Part shown: in pieces, positions 10,691 to 22,200 of the stretch
How the letters are laid out: each line of letters opens with the position of its first letter
Position numbering within the stretch: position 1 is the first letter of the stretch
Notes under the pieces: model-generated
Databases searched by the model: none
What the model saw: the letters and a program-made list of their open reading frames with translations, nothing else
Told to the model about the DNA's origin: nothing
Translations under genes and position numbers: made by a program
Assembly: GCA_036785705.1 (NCBI GenBank)
Contig: JAWUZG010000352.1
Location: forward strand, 310,001-374,000
Length of the DNA stretch: 64,000 bases
Direction: 5' to 3'
Source: Acanthornis magna
Taxonomy: Eukaryota; Chordata; Aves; Passeriformes; Acanthizidae

Positions 10691-11378
10691 CGGAATATAA
10701 AATAGAGTGGAATGGAGTGAAATGGAATGGAGTGGAATTGAATTAGAATAGAATGGAATAGAGAATAGAAAATAGAATAGAATAGAATAGAATAGAATAG
10801 AATAGAATAGAATAGAATAGAATAGAATAGAATAGAATAGAATAGAATAGAGAATAGAAAATAGAATGGAATGGAATGGAATGGAATGGAATGGAATGGA
10901 ATGGAACGGAATAGAATAGAATAGAGAATATAATAAGAGAAGAGAAGCGAAGCGAAGTGAAGCAAAGAGAAGAGAAGAGAAATAGAATGGAATGGAATAG
11001 AATAGAATTAGAATAGAATAGAATAGAATAGAATAGAATAGAATAGAGAATAGAATAGAAAATAGAATAGAAAATAGAATGGAATGGAATGGAATGGAAT
11101 GGAATAGAATAGAATAGGATAAAATAAAATAAAATAAAATAAAATAAAATAAAATAAAATAAAATAAAATAAAATAAAATAAAATAAAATAAAATAAAAT
11201 AAAATATTGCCACACTTCAGGAGCACCCTGGAGAATGGAATAGAATAGAATAGAAAATAGAATAGAATGGAATAGAATGGAATAGAATAGACTAGACTAG
11301 ACTAGACTAGACTAGACTAGAATAGAATAGAATAGAATAGAATAGAATAGAATAGAATAGAATAGAATAGAATAGAAT
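10691..11378. repeat. Pentanucleotide array (GAATA/GAATG, AAAAT, CTAGA)
   Basis: Consecutive blocks of (GAATA)n, (GAATG)n, (GAAGC)n-like, (AAAAT)n at about 11117-11204 and (CTAGA)n at about 11287-11320. A short non-repeat (GCCACACTTCAGGAGCACCC) interrupts at 11208-11230. All blocks keep the five-base register. Confidence 0.97.
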
Positions 11379-11690
11379 GCCATGGTTGCGTTTACAATAC
11401 AATAAATCAACTTCTGTGCTGAATATTCTAATTTTCGCTAACCAATCTAGAACAAGCTACAAATCCTACACCATTTACACACAGCCTAGGAGAGTCACTG
11501 CATTACCATATGGTGTTGTATTTTAAACTCTAAAAACTGCTTTTTGGACCCTCTGCCGAGTTGGTAGGGTCTGCTCTGACCCTCGGACCTGCCTGCAAGC
11601 AGAGGGGATTGTTTAATCAAAGAGGGTTGATTAAACAAAAAATTTAAAAAAAAAAAATTTGTTTAATCAAAAAGGGAATTACCTTCAGTG
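11379..11690. mobile_element. Possible retroelement (LTR-like) fragment
   Basis: An AT-richer, non-repetitive block with AATAAATCAACTTCTG and TTTGGACCCTCTGCCGAG, ending in an A-tract near 11645-11660. Composition and an AATAAA hint at an LTR or retrotransposon remnant, but no open frame, terminal repeat or target-site duplication was identified. Confidence 0.25.
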
Positions 11691-11696
11691 GCCATA

Positions 11697-12732
11697 CCAT
11701 TGTTTTTCCAGTTATTTAGTAACTGAGGTTTGGTATCTCAAAGCTTCTCTTCATTTCAATCTCGCTCATAATTTCCATATTCTCAGCACCTTTTGCCAGG
11801 TTATTTATATATTATATAAATATATTTCTATATTATTATGCCATAATATTTACAAGGCTTTCCTATTCCATCCTCCACATCCCTCTCCTCCACCTGCAGA
11901 GGGAATTTAATAACTGAGGTTTGGTATCTCAAAGCTTGGTATCTCAAAACTTGTCTTCATTTCAATCTTGCTCATAATTTCTATATTCTCAGCATCTTTT
12001 GCCAGGTAATTCATATATTATATAAATATATTTCTATATTATTATGCCATAATATTTACAAGGCTTTCCTATTCCATCCTCCCCATCCCTCAGCTCTCCT
12101 CCCCCTGCAGAGGGAATTTAATAACTGAGGTTTGGTGTCTCAAAGTTTAGTATCTCAAAGTTTGTCTTCATTTCAATCTCGCTCATAGTTTCCATACTCT
12201 CAGCATCTTTTGCCCGGTAATTTATATATTATATAAATATATCTGTATATTATTATGCCATAATATTGATAAAGCTTTCCTATTCCATCCTCCCCATCCC
12301 TCACCTCACCTCCACCTGCAGAGGGAATTTAATGACTGAGGTTTGGTATCTCAAAGTTTGGTATCTCAAAACTTGTCTTGATTTCAATCTCGCTCATAGT
12401 TTCCATATTCTCAGCATCTTTTGCCCGGTAATTTATATATTATATAAATACATTTCTATATTATTATGCCATAATATTGATAAAGCTTTCCTATTCCATC
12501 CTCCCCATCCCTCACCCATCTCCTCCCCCTGCAGAGGGAATTTAATAACTGAGGTTTGGTATCTCAAAACATGTCTTGATTTCAATCTCGCTCATAATTT
12601 CCATATTCTCAGCATCTTTTGCCCGGTAATTTATATATTATATAAATACATTTCTATATTATTATGCCACAATATTGATAAAGCTTTCCTATTCCATCCT
12701 CCCCATCGCTCACCCATCTCCTCCCCCCGCAG
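11697..12732. repeat. ~211-bp tandem array carrying copies of the PRR15L splice acceptor
   Basis: Five units, each ending in a pyrimidine tract and CTGCAGAGG. AG|AG junctions lie after 11899, 12110, 12321, 12534 and the authentic 12732 (spacings 211, 211, 213, 198). Units also contain GAGGTTTGGTATCTCAAAG, TATATTATATAAATA and TTTCCTATTCCATCC. The last unit runs straight into the PRR15L exon. Confidence 0.95.
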
Positions 12733-12775
12733 AGGCAATCCCGGGGGGGAACACCACCCCCAGATCCATCTCGGG

Positions 12776-13075
12776 ATGGCGGACGGGCACGGCTGGTGGA
12801 AGCTGACGTTCCTGCGGAAGCGCCAGGCTGCGCCCACGGTGCTGTACGAGAGCCCCGAGGGGCACGGCGCCGCGGGAGGGGACAGCGCCGAGGGGACAGG
12901 CCCGGAGGGACCCCCGGGCTTCGCCGCCCGCCTGGAGAAGATCGTGGACAAGAGCACCAAGGGCAAACACGTCAAGGTGTCGCACTCCGGGCGCTTCAAG
13001 GAGAAGAAGAAAGTGAGAGCCACGCTGGCCGAGCATCCCAACCTGTGCGGGGCCGGCGAGCGCGAGGAGAAGTGA
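12776..13075 (+). CDS. PRR15L: PRR15L, proline-rich protein 15-like, single coding exon
   Basis: A 99-residue protein; the human protein is of similar length (about 100 residues). It opens [20 protein letters not shown] and has the family core at residues 52-86 ([20 protein letters not shown], then [15 protein letters not shown]). The middle is Gly/Glu/Pro-rich and looks disordered. The molecular function is not established; the related PRR15 has been linked to cell-cycle exit and trophoblast survival. The start has G at +4 and lies 43 bases after the acceptor CCCCGCAG (12732|12733), so upstream exon(s) are non-coding. It is convergent with PNPO and divergent from CDK5RAP3, as in other tetrapods. 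Identity is secure. Confidence 0.95.
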   Translation: MADGHGWWKLTFLRKRQAAPTVLYESPEGHGAAGGDSAEGTGPEGPPGFAARLEKIVDKSTKGKHVKVSHSGRFKEKKKVRATLAEHPNLCGAGEREEK

Positions 13076-13268
13076 CCTGGATGGACGGACGGAGGGAGGG
13101 ATGGACGGATGGACCGGGGCTGCGGGAGGAGAGAGGACTCGGGACGGAGTTTTTGTGGGCGATGGACCCTGCGGGATTGACCCCGGGGCGGGCGGGGAGC
13201 GGAGCCAGGCGCTCCCAGCGCGGACTGGTTTGTACTGGGAGGAGGACACGCCCCACAGCTCCCGCCTG
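13076..13268 (+). other. PRR15L proximal 3' UTR
   Basis: Non-repetitive sequence after the stop, with GGACGGAC-type short repeats at the beginning. No canonical AATAAA was found on the plus strand between the stop and 14200, so the transcript end is unknown. Confidence 0.4.
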
Positions 13269-13274
13269 GCTCTG

Positions 13275-13632
13275 CCCAAATCCCAATCCCAATCGCAATC
13301 CCATTCCCAATCGCAATCCCATTCCCAATCCGAATCCCAATCCCATTCCCAATCCCATTCCCAATCCCATTCCCAATCCCATTCCCAATCCCATTCCCAA
13401 TCCCATTCCCATTCCCAATCCCATTCCCAATCCCAATCCCTTTCCCATTCCCATTCCCAATCCCAATCCCATTCCCAAACCCATTCCCATTCCCAATCCC
13501 ATTCCCATTCCCAATCCCATTCCCAATCCCATTCCCAATCCCAATCCCATTCCCAATCCCAATCCCATTCCCAATCCCAATCCCAATCCCATTCCCAATC
13601 CCAATCCCATTCCCATTCCCAATCCCAATCCA
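13275..13632. repeat. (CCCAAT/CCCATT)n array downstream of PRR15L
   Basis: Six-base register repeat CCCAATCCCATT. It produces open frames in several phases with no coding value. Confidence 0.95.
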
Positions 13633-13634
13633 CG

Positions 13635-14120
13635 GAACCGGGGAGGATTTTCGGGATGGGTTCACCCGCGGTTGGACACAGACCCGGGGAAGATTTTTGG
13701 GATCGGTTTCACCCACCGTTGGGCTGGGCACAGACACGGAACCGGGGAGGGTTTTTGGGATCGCTTTCACCTGCGGTTGGACACGGAGGATTTTCGGGAT
13801 CGGTTTCACCCACAGTTGGGCATGGACACAGAACCGGGACGATTTTCGGGATCCGTTTCACCCACGGTTGGGCACAGACACGGAACCAGGAGGATTTAGG
13901 GATCGGTTTCACCCGCGGTTGGACACAGACACGGAACCAGGAGGATTTAGGGATCGGTTTCACCCGCGGTTGGACACGGAACTGGGAGGATTTAGGGATC
14001 GGTTTCACCCGCGGTTGGACACAGACATGGAACCGGGCAGGATTTAGGGATCGGTTTCACACACGGTTGGGCACGGAGGATTTTCGGGATCGGTTTCTCC
14101 CCGGGCCGGGATTCCTGACT
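13635..14120. repeat. ~45-60-bp array with GGATCGGTTTCACCCGCGG
   Basis: About eight to ten copies of a unit with GATTT(T/A)GGGATCGGTTTCACC, TTGGACACAGACACGGAACC and GGAGGATTT. Confidence 0.92.
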
Positions 14121-14435
14121 GCCCCGAGCTGCCCCGGGAGAGCGCGGCCCCGCCCGGGTAAACATTAACCTGACACAAACCCAAACCCTTCACATAAATC
14201 TCAGTTTAATTTTTTTTCCAAGCTTGGACAAGCAGCTGGAGGAGGGGGAAGGGAAAGGTTGGGTGACACGTCATTTAAATTAATTAATTAATTAATTAAT
14301 CGAGCACATTCCACGATTCCACATAAAACACGGAGGGGGTCGCAAGTGGACCCTGCACAATCATTAACGTGATTAATTAACCTCCGGCAGGCAGCGCCGG
14401 GATTTGGGGACACAGCAGGGACAGGCGGGATGGGG
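14121..14435. other. Convergent 3' flank of PRR15L and PNPO, non-repetitive
   Basis: Contains TTAATTAATTAATTAATTAA near 14280-14300 and an ATTAAA on the minus strand (14205-14210) that could end PNPO transcripts. No coding sequence seen. Confidence 0.5.
14205..14210 (-). terminator. Possible distal PNPO polyadenylation signal ATTAAA
   Basis: The minus strand reads ATTAAACTGAGA. It is the first plausible signal beyond the 3' UTR array, about 1.9 kb after the stop codon. Confidence 0.25.
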
Positions 14436-14439
14436 ACAC

Positions 14440-16125
14440 TGGGGGGCTCTGAATCCATTCCCGGTGACGATGGGGACAGGAGGGGTGGCCGAGGGGGGAC
14501 AACGGCACAGGAGGAGAGCATGGGGGGCTCTGAATCCATTCCTGACGATGGGGACAGGAGGGGTGGCCAAGGGACATTCCCAAGAGGGGACAGTGGCGCA
14601 GGATGAGAGCACAGGGGGCTCTGAATCCATTCCTGGTGACGATGGGGACAGGAGGGGTGGCCGAGGGACATTCCTGAGGGGGGACAGCGGAGCAGAATGA
14701 GAGCACCGGAGGGCCCTAAATCCATTCCCAGTGACCATGGGGACAGGAGGGGTGGCCGAGGGGGGACAATGGCACAGGATGGGGACCCCGGGGAACTCTG
14801 AATCCATTCCCAGTGACGATGGGGACACACGGGGGGTGGCGGAGGGACATTCCCGAGGGGGGACAGTGGAGCAGGATGAGAGCACGGGGGGCTCTGAATC
14901 CATTCCCAGTGACGATGGGGACAGAAGGGGTGGCTGAGGGACAGGGACATTCCCGACCGAGGGCTGCTGCACCAGGGGGCTCTGAATTTATTCCCGATGA
15001 CGATGGGGACAGGGCGGTGGCACCGGTGACACTCCCGACCGGGTGCAGCGGAGCAGGATGGGGACCCCGGGAACTCTAAATCCATTCCCGATGACAATGG
15101 CGACACGGGGGGTGGCCGAGGGACATTCCCGACTGGGGGCTGCTGCACCGGGGGGCTCTGAATCCATTCCCGATGACGATGGGGACAGGACAGAGCAGCC
15201 GAGGGACATTCCCGAGCAGGGGCCAGGGAACTCTAAATCCATTCCCGATGATGATGGGGACAGGGCGGGTGGCCGAGGGACATTCCCAATCGGAAACAGC
15301 AGAGCAGGATGGGGACCCCAGAGAACTCTAAATCCATTCCCGATGACGATGGGGACAGAGCGGGGTGGCTTTGGCACCGGTGACATTCCCGACCAGGAAG
15401 AGCATAGCAGGATGAGGACACCGGGGGGCTCTGAATCCATTCCCGATGACCATGGGGACAGGGCAGTGGCACCGGTGACACTCCCGACCGGGGGCAGCAG
15501 AGCAGGATGGGAACTCTAAATCCATTCCCGATGACCATGGGGACAGGACGGGTGGCTGACGGGGGACAGTGGCGCAGGATGGGGACCCCGGGGAACTCTA
15601 AATCCATTCCCGATGACAATGGCGACACAGGGGGTGGCCAAGGGGCATTCCCGAGCGGGGTCTGCTACACCAGGGGGGCTCTAAATCCATTCCTGATGAC
15701 GATGGGGACAGGGTGGGTGTCCGAGGGACATTCCCAATCGGAAACAGCAGAGCAAGACGGGGACCCCGGGGAACTCTGAATCCATTCCCGATGACGATGG
15801 GGACAGAGCGGGGTGGCTTTGGCACCGGTGACATTCCCGACCAGGAAGAGCATAGCAGGATGGGGACACCGGGGGGCTCTGAATCCATTCCCGATGACGA
15901 TGGGGACAGGACAGAGCGGCCGAGGGACATTCCCGAGCGGGGTCTGCTACACCGCGGGGGCTCTAAATCCATTCCCAATGACGATGGGGACAGGGTGGGT
16001 GTCCGAGGGACATTCCCAATCGGAAACAGCAGAGCAGGATGGGGACCCCGGGGGGCTCTGAATCCATTCCCGATGACGATGGGGACAGGACAGAGCGGCC
16101 GAGGGACATTCCCGACGGGGAGCAG
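14440..16125. repeat. Tandem array filling the PNPO 3' UTR/downstream flank
   Basis: Units of about 75-95 bp with CTCTGAATCCATTCCCGATG, ACGATGGGGACAGGA and GAGGGACATTCCCGA. The unit edge resembles the sequence just after the stop (GAGGGACATTCCCGACGGGG at about 16100), so the array appears to have grown from the start of the 3' UTR. Confidence 0.93.
14987..14992 (-). terminator. AATAAA hexamer inside the PNPO 3' UTR array
   Basis: Most units read GAATCCATTCCC on the plus strand. This unit reads GAATTTATTCCC, which makes AATAAA on the PNPO sense strand. Confidence 0.35.
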
Positions 16126-16133
16126 CGCCAGGC

Positions 16134-16299
16134 TCAGGGCGAGAAGCGCTCGTAGACCCAATCGCCGTGGGCGCGGTGGGTCATGGCCCCGAGCGGCGCC
16201 GCGCGGTCCCGCAGCCGCCGGAACACGATGCGGTCGTGGAGCCGATTGGTCTGGCCCTGCCAAAACTCCACCACCTCGGGCTCCACGATGTACGCCCCC
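16134..16299 (-). CDS. PNPO: PNPO coding exon 7 with stop
   Basis: The acceptor is TTCCAG at the array border. Encodes the active-site region [20 protein letters not shown] and ends [27 protein letters not shown] (TGA at 16134-16136). The EFWQG...RLHDR block is the diagnostic PNPO signature. Confidence 0.96.
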
Positions 16300-19200
16300 C
16301 TGGAACACACAGCCGCGGCTCGGGGGGGGCCCTGTCCCGGGGAGGGGCTCAGCCCCTGCCCGCAGCCCCCAGACTCACCAATAGTCAGGTTTAGGCAGGG
16401 CCCTGTCCCCGGGGAGGGGCTCAGCCCCCGCCCGCAGCCCCCAGACTCACCAATAGTCAGGTTTAGGCAGGGCCCTGTCCCCGGGAGGGGCTCAGCCCCC
16501 GCCCGCAGCCCCCAGACTCACCAATAGTCAGGTTTAGGCAGGGCCCTGTCCCGGGGAGGGGCTCAGCTCCCGCCCGCAGCCCCCAGACTCACCAATAGTC
16601 AGGTTTAGGCACGGCTGTGTCGCGATAGAGCTCCTCCAGCTCGGCGTTCTTCTTCCGCAGGTACTGTGGGGGGGGAGGGATCGGGGTGAGGAATTGGGGT
16701 GGGGATTAGGGTGGGGAAGGGAATTGGGGAGGGGGATTGGGGTGAAGGATTGGGGTGAGGAATTGGGGCAGGGGATTGGGGTGAGGGATTGGGGTGGGGA
16801 TTGGGGTGGGGATTGGGGTGGGGAGGGGATCAGGGTGAGGGATTGGGGTGGGGAAGGGGATTGGGGTGAGGAATTGGGGAAGGAGATTGGGATTAGGGCA
16901 GGGAAGGGAATTGGGGTGAGGGATTGGGGTGGGGGATTGGGGTGGGGGATTGGGGTGGGGATTGGGGCAGGGGATTGGGGTGAGGAATTGGGGCGGGGGA
17001 TTGGGGTGGGGAGGGGACCAGGGTGAGGAATTGGGGAAGGAGATTGGGATTGGGGCAGGGAAGGGAATTGGGGTGAGGGATTGGGATGGGGGATTGGGGT
17101 GGGGGATCGGGGTGGGGAAGGGATTGGGGTGGGAAAGGGAATTGGGATTGGGGTGGGGAAGGGGATTGGGGTGAGGATTGGGGTGAGGGATTGGGGCGGG
17201 GAGGGGGATTGGGGTGGGGATTGGGGTGGGGGATTGGGGTGGGGGATTGGGGCGGGGAGGGGGATTGGGGATTGGGATTGGGGTGGGGAAGGGAATTGGG
17301 GTGACGAATTGGGGTGGGGGATTGGGGTGGGGAAGGGGATTGGGGTGGGGAGGGGATCGGGGTGAAGAATTGGGGCGGGGAAGGGAATTGGGGTGAGGAA
17401 GGGAATTGGGGTGGGGGATTGGGGTGGGGAAGGGGATTGGGGTGAGGAATTGGGGAAGGGGATTAGGGTGAGGAAGGGGATTGGGGTGGGGAAGGGGATT
17501 GGGATTGGGACTGGGGTGATCGGGGCGGCCCAGGGCTGATCCCACGGGGAATCCCGGGATCTCCCGGCTGGGCTCACCTCGCGGTCCGGGATCACCGAGC
17601 TCTGCCGGCTCACCACGGCCCCGATCTGGTTGCTCTTGGGGCGCGAGTGGAAGTAGCGCTCGGCTTCCTCCTCCGGCAGTCGCTTCACCGAGCCCTCGAT
17701 GCGAACCTGCGCGGGGAGCGGCGGCTGCGGACGGCTCCGAGCGTGGAGCCACCCTGTTCCCGGAATTTCCACCCCGTTCCTGGAATTTCCACCCCTGAAT
17801 TCCCTGAATTTTCATCTTTTTCCCTGAATTTTCATCCTATTCCCTGAATTCCCACCCCATTCCCTAAATTTCCACCCCCTTCCCTGAGTTTTCATCCCAT
17901 TCCCTGAATTGTCATCCTATTCCCTGAATTGTCATCCTATTGCCTGAACTGTCATCCCGTTGCCTGAATTTTCATCCTATTCCCTGAATTTCCACCCTGT
18001 TCCCTGAACTGTCATCCTATTCCCTGAATTTTCATCCTATTGCCTGAATTTTCATCCTGTTGCCTGAAATTTCATCTTTTTCCCTGACTTTTCATCTTTT
18101 TCCCTGAATTTCCACCCCATTCCCTGAATCTCCTCTCTATTCCCTGAATTTCCACCCCATTCCCTGAATTTCCACCCCATTCCCTGAATTTCCACCCCAT
18201 TCTCTAAATTTCCACCCTATTCCCTAAATTTTCATCCTATTCCCTGACTTTCCACCCCATTCCCCGAATTCCCACCCCATTCCCTGAATTTTCCACCCAA
18301 AACTCAGGGACCAAATCCCACTCCTCCACCTCCCCACCCTCACCACTCCCCAGGACCCCTCCCAGTGCAGCCCCCAGCCCCAAATTCCCACCCTAACGCC
18401 CTTCCCAGCCCCACCCCCCGAGCCCCTCCTCACCTGGCGGCAGAGAGGCTCCCAGTAGAAGACGAGGGAAGCGAAAGGATTGGAATTCTGGGAGGGGAAG
18501 GAAGAAGATCCCCGTGAGCTCCGGGAATTTGGGGTCTGCCACCATCTGCCCCCCGATCCCCACCCCAGCCCTCTGAATTTCCACCCCATTCCCTGAATTT
18601 CCACCCCATTCCCTGAATTTTCATCCTATTCCCTAAATTTTCATCCTATTCCCTAAATTTTCATCCTATTCCCTAAATTTTCATCCTATTCCCTGAGTCT
18701 CCACTCCATTCCCTGACTTTCCACCCCACTCCCAGAATTTCCACCCCATTCCCTGAGTTTCCACCCCATTCCCTGAACTTCCTCTCCATTCCCTGAATTC
18801 CCACCCCATCCCTGAATTTCCACCCCAATTCCTGAGTTTCCACCCCATTCCCTGACTTTCCATCCTATTCCCTAAATTTTCATCCTATTCCCTGAGTCTC
18901 CACTCCATTCCCTAAATTCCCACTCCATTCCCCGAATTCCCACCCCATTCCCTAAATTTCCACCCCATTCCCTAAATTTTCACCCTATTCCCTGAATTTT
19001 CGTCCAATTCCCTGAATTTTTATCCTATTCCCTGAGTGTCCACCCCATTCCCAAATCCCCACCCCATTCCCAGAATTCCCACCTCATTCCCTAAATTTCC
19101 AGCTCTCTAAATTCCCACTCCATTCCCTAAATTTTCATCCTATTCCCTGAATTTTTATCCTATTCCCTAAATTCCCACCCCATTCCCAAATCCCCACCCC

Positions 19201-22200
19201 ATTCCCTGAATTCCCACCCCATTCCCTGAGTTTCCACCCCATTCCCTAAATTCCCACCTCATTCCCTAAATTTCCACCTCTCTAAATTCCCACCCCATTC
19301 CCTAAATTCCCACCCCATCCCCAAATTCCCACCCCACTCCCAGAATTCCCACCCCATTCCCTGAATTCCCACCCCATTCCCTAAATTTTCGTCCTATTCC
19401 CTGAATTTTCATCCTATTCCCTGAGTCTCCACCCCATTCCCAAATCCCCACCCCATTCCCTAAATTCCCACCCCACTCCCTGAATTCCCACCTCATTCCC
19501 TAAATTTTCATCCTATTCCCTGAATTTTCGTCCTATTCCCTGAATTCCCACCCCATTCCCTAAATTCCCACCCCATTCCCTAAATTTCCATCTCATTCCC
19601 TAAATTCCCACCCCACTCCCCGAATTCCCACCCCATTCGCTGACTTCCCTCCCCATTCCCAGAATTCCCACCTCATTCCCTAAATCTCCAGCTCTCTAAA
19701 TTCCCACTCCATTCCCTAAATTTTCATCCTATTCCCTGAATTTTTATCCTATTCCCTAAATTCCCACCCCATTCCCAAATCCCCACCCCACTCCCTGAAT
19801 TCCCACCCCATTCCCTGAATTTCCACCCCATTCCCTGAATTCCCACCCCATTCCCTAAATTTTCGTCCTATTCCCTGAATTTTCATCCTATTCCCTGAGT
19901 CTCCACCCCATTCCCAAATCCCCACCCCATTCCCAAATTCCCACCCCATTCCCTAAATCCCCACCCCACTCCCAGAATCCCCACCCCATTCCCTAAATTT
20001 TCATCCTATTCCCTGAATTTCCACCCCATTCCCTGAATTCCCACCCCATTCCCTGAATTTTCATCCTATTCCCTGAATTTTCGTCCTATTCCCTGAATTT
20101 CCACCCCATTCCCTAAATTCCCACCCCATTCCCTGAATTCCCACCCCATTCCCTGAATTTTCATCCTATTCCCTGAATTTTCGTCCTATTCCCTGAATTC
20201 CCACCCCATTCCCTAAATTCCCACCCCATTCCCTGAATTTTCATCCTATTCCCTGAATTTTCGTCCTATTCCCTGAATTCCCACCCCATTCCCTGAATTT
20301 CCACCCCATTCCCTAAATTTTCATCCTATTCCCTGAATTTTCGTCCTATTCCCTGAATTTCCACCCCATTCCCTAAATTTTCATCCTATTCCCTGAATTC
20401 CCACCCCATTCCCTAAATTCCCACCCCATTCCCTGAATTCCCGCCCCATTCCCTGAATTCCCACCCCATTCCCAGAATTCCCGCCCCATTCCCTGAATTT
20501 TCATCCCATTCCCCAACCCCCAGCCCACCCCAAACTCACCAGCTCCCTGCCCTTCCTGCTCTCGTGGTTGGTGAAGAAGCGGAACCCGTCCTGCCCGAAG
20601 CCCTTGAGCAGCACCATCCGAGCCGAGGGCTTCCCGTCCCTGCGTGGGGACAGCAGGGTGACGACAGGGCCCTGTCACCTCCCCTGTCACCTCCCCGGGA
20701 CCCTCCCGGTGTCACCTGGTGCAGGTGGCCAAGCACATGGCGTTGACCTCGCCGATGTCGGGGCAGTCCAAGGCCTCCTGGAACCAGGCTCGGAATTGCT
20801 CCACGGGGTCCAGGGACACCAAGTGACGCTCCTCGAAGGCCTGGGGACACCGGGGACACCGTCAGGGGGGGACAAGGGGGTTTGGGACGGCGTGGGGCAC
20901 GAGGGGACACGGGCAGGGCAGGGGATGGGGTGGCCACAGCAGTGGGGGGGGAAGGGAGGGGACCTCAGGTGTTGGGGACAGCATGGGGGGACAGAGCAGG
21001 TCTTGGGGACAGGCTTGGGGGACAGTTCAGGTCTTGGGGACAGGCTTGGGGGACACCACAGGTGTTGGGGACAGCCTGGGGTGTCTTGGGGACAGTCTGG
21101 GGAGACACTGCAGGTCTTGGGAACAGCCTGGGGAGTCACCACAGGTCATGGGGACAGCCTGGGGGGACACTGCAGGTGTTGGGGACAGACTGGGGGGGCT
21201 TGGGGACAGCCTGGGGAGTCACCACAGGTCATGGGGACAGCCTGGGCGGACACTGCAGGTGTTGGGGACAGACTGGGGGGGCTTGGGGACAGCCTGGGGA
21301 GTCACCGCAGGTCATGGGGACAGTCTTGGGGGGACACCTCAGGTGTTGGGGACAGCCTGGGGGACAGTCCAACTCTTGGGGACAGCCTGGGGGGACACGA
21401 CAGGTCATGGGGACAGCTTGGGGGGTCTTGGGGACAGCCTGGGTGGACACTGCAGGTGTTGGGGACAGTCTGGGGGGGCTTGGGGGCAGCCTGGGGAGTC
21501 ACCGAAGGTCATGGGGACAGCCTGGGGGGACACTCCAGCTCTTGGGGACAGCCTGAGGGGACACGACAGGTCATGGGGACAGTCTGGGGTGTCTTGGGGA
21601 CAGTCTGGGGAGTCACCGCAGATCTTGGGGACAGCCTGGGGGGCCACTGCAGGTGTTAGGGACAGTCTGGGGGGTCTTGGGGACAGTCTGGGGAGTCACT
21701 GCAGGTCTTGGGGACAGCCTCGGTGGGGCACTCCAACTCTTGGGGACAGCCTGGGGGAACACCACAGGTCTTGGGGACAGCCTGGGGGAACACTCTAGCT
21801 CTTGGGGACAGTCTTGGGGGGACAGTCCAGGTCTTGGGGACAGTCTCGAGGGACACCCCAGCTCTTGGGGACAGCCTGGGGGGACACCGTAGGTCTTGGG
21901 GACAGCCTGGGGCGACACTCCAACTCTTGGGGACAGCCTGGAGAGTCACTCCAACTCTTGGGGACAGCCTGAGGGGACACCACAGGTGTTGGGGACAGCC
22001 TGGGGTGTCTTGGGGACAGTCTGAGGAGTTACCGCAGGTCTTGGGGACAGTCTCGGTGGGGCACTCCAACTCTTGGGGACAGCCTGGGGGGTCACCCTAA
22101 CTCTTGGGGACAGGCTTGGGAGACCACCAGCCATCTTGGGGACAGCCTGAGTGGACACCGCAGGTGTTGGGGACAGCCTGGGGGGACATCCCCAATTTTG

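Noticed and set aside
8865..10965. Long minus-strand open frames (408, 375 and 585 codons)
   Set aside because: Translations of the 150-bp and pentanucleotide arrays; no splice-consistent or homologous segment.
11379..11690. tRNA or snRNA gene
   Set aside because: No cloverleaf, A/B box pair or snRNA motif could be found; it is more like a retroelement remnant.
12631..13809. Minus-strand frames antisense to PRR15L
   Set aside because: Shadow of the PRR15L exon plus CCCATT repeat translation (GNGIG/DWEWEW patterns).
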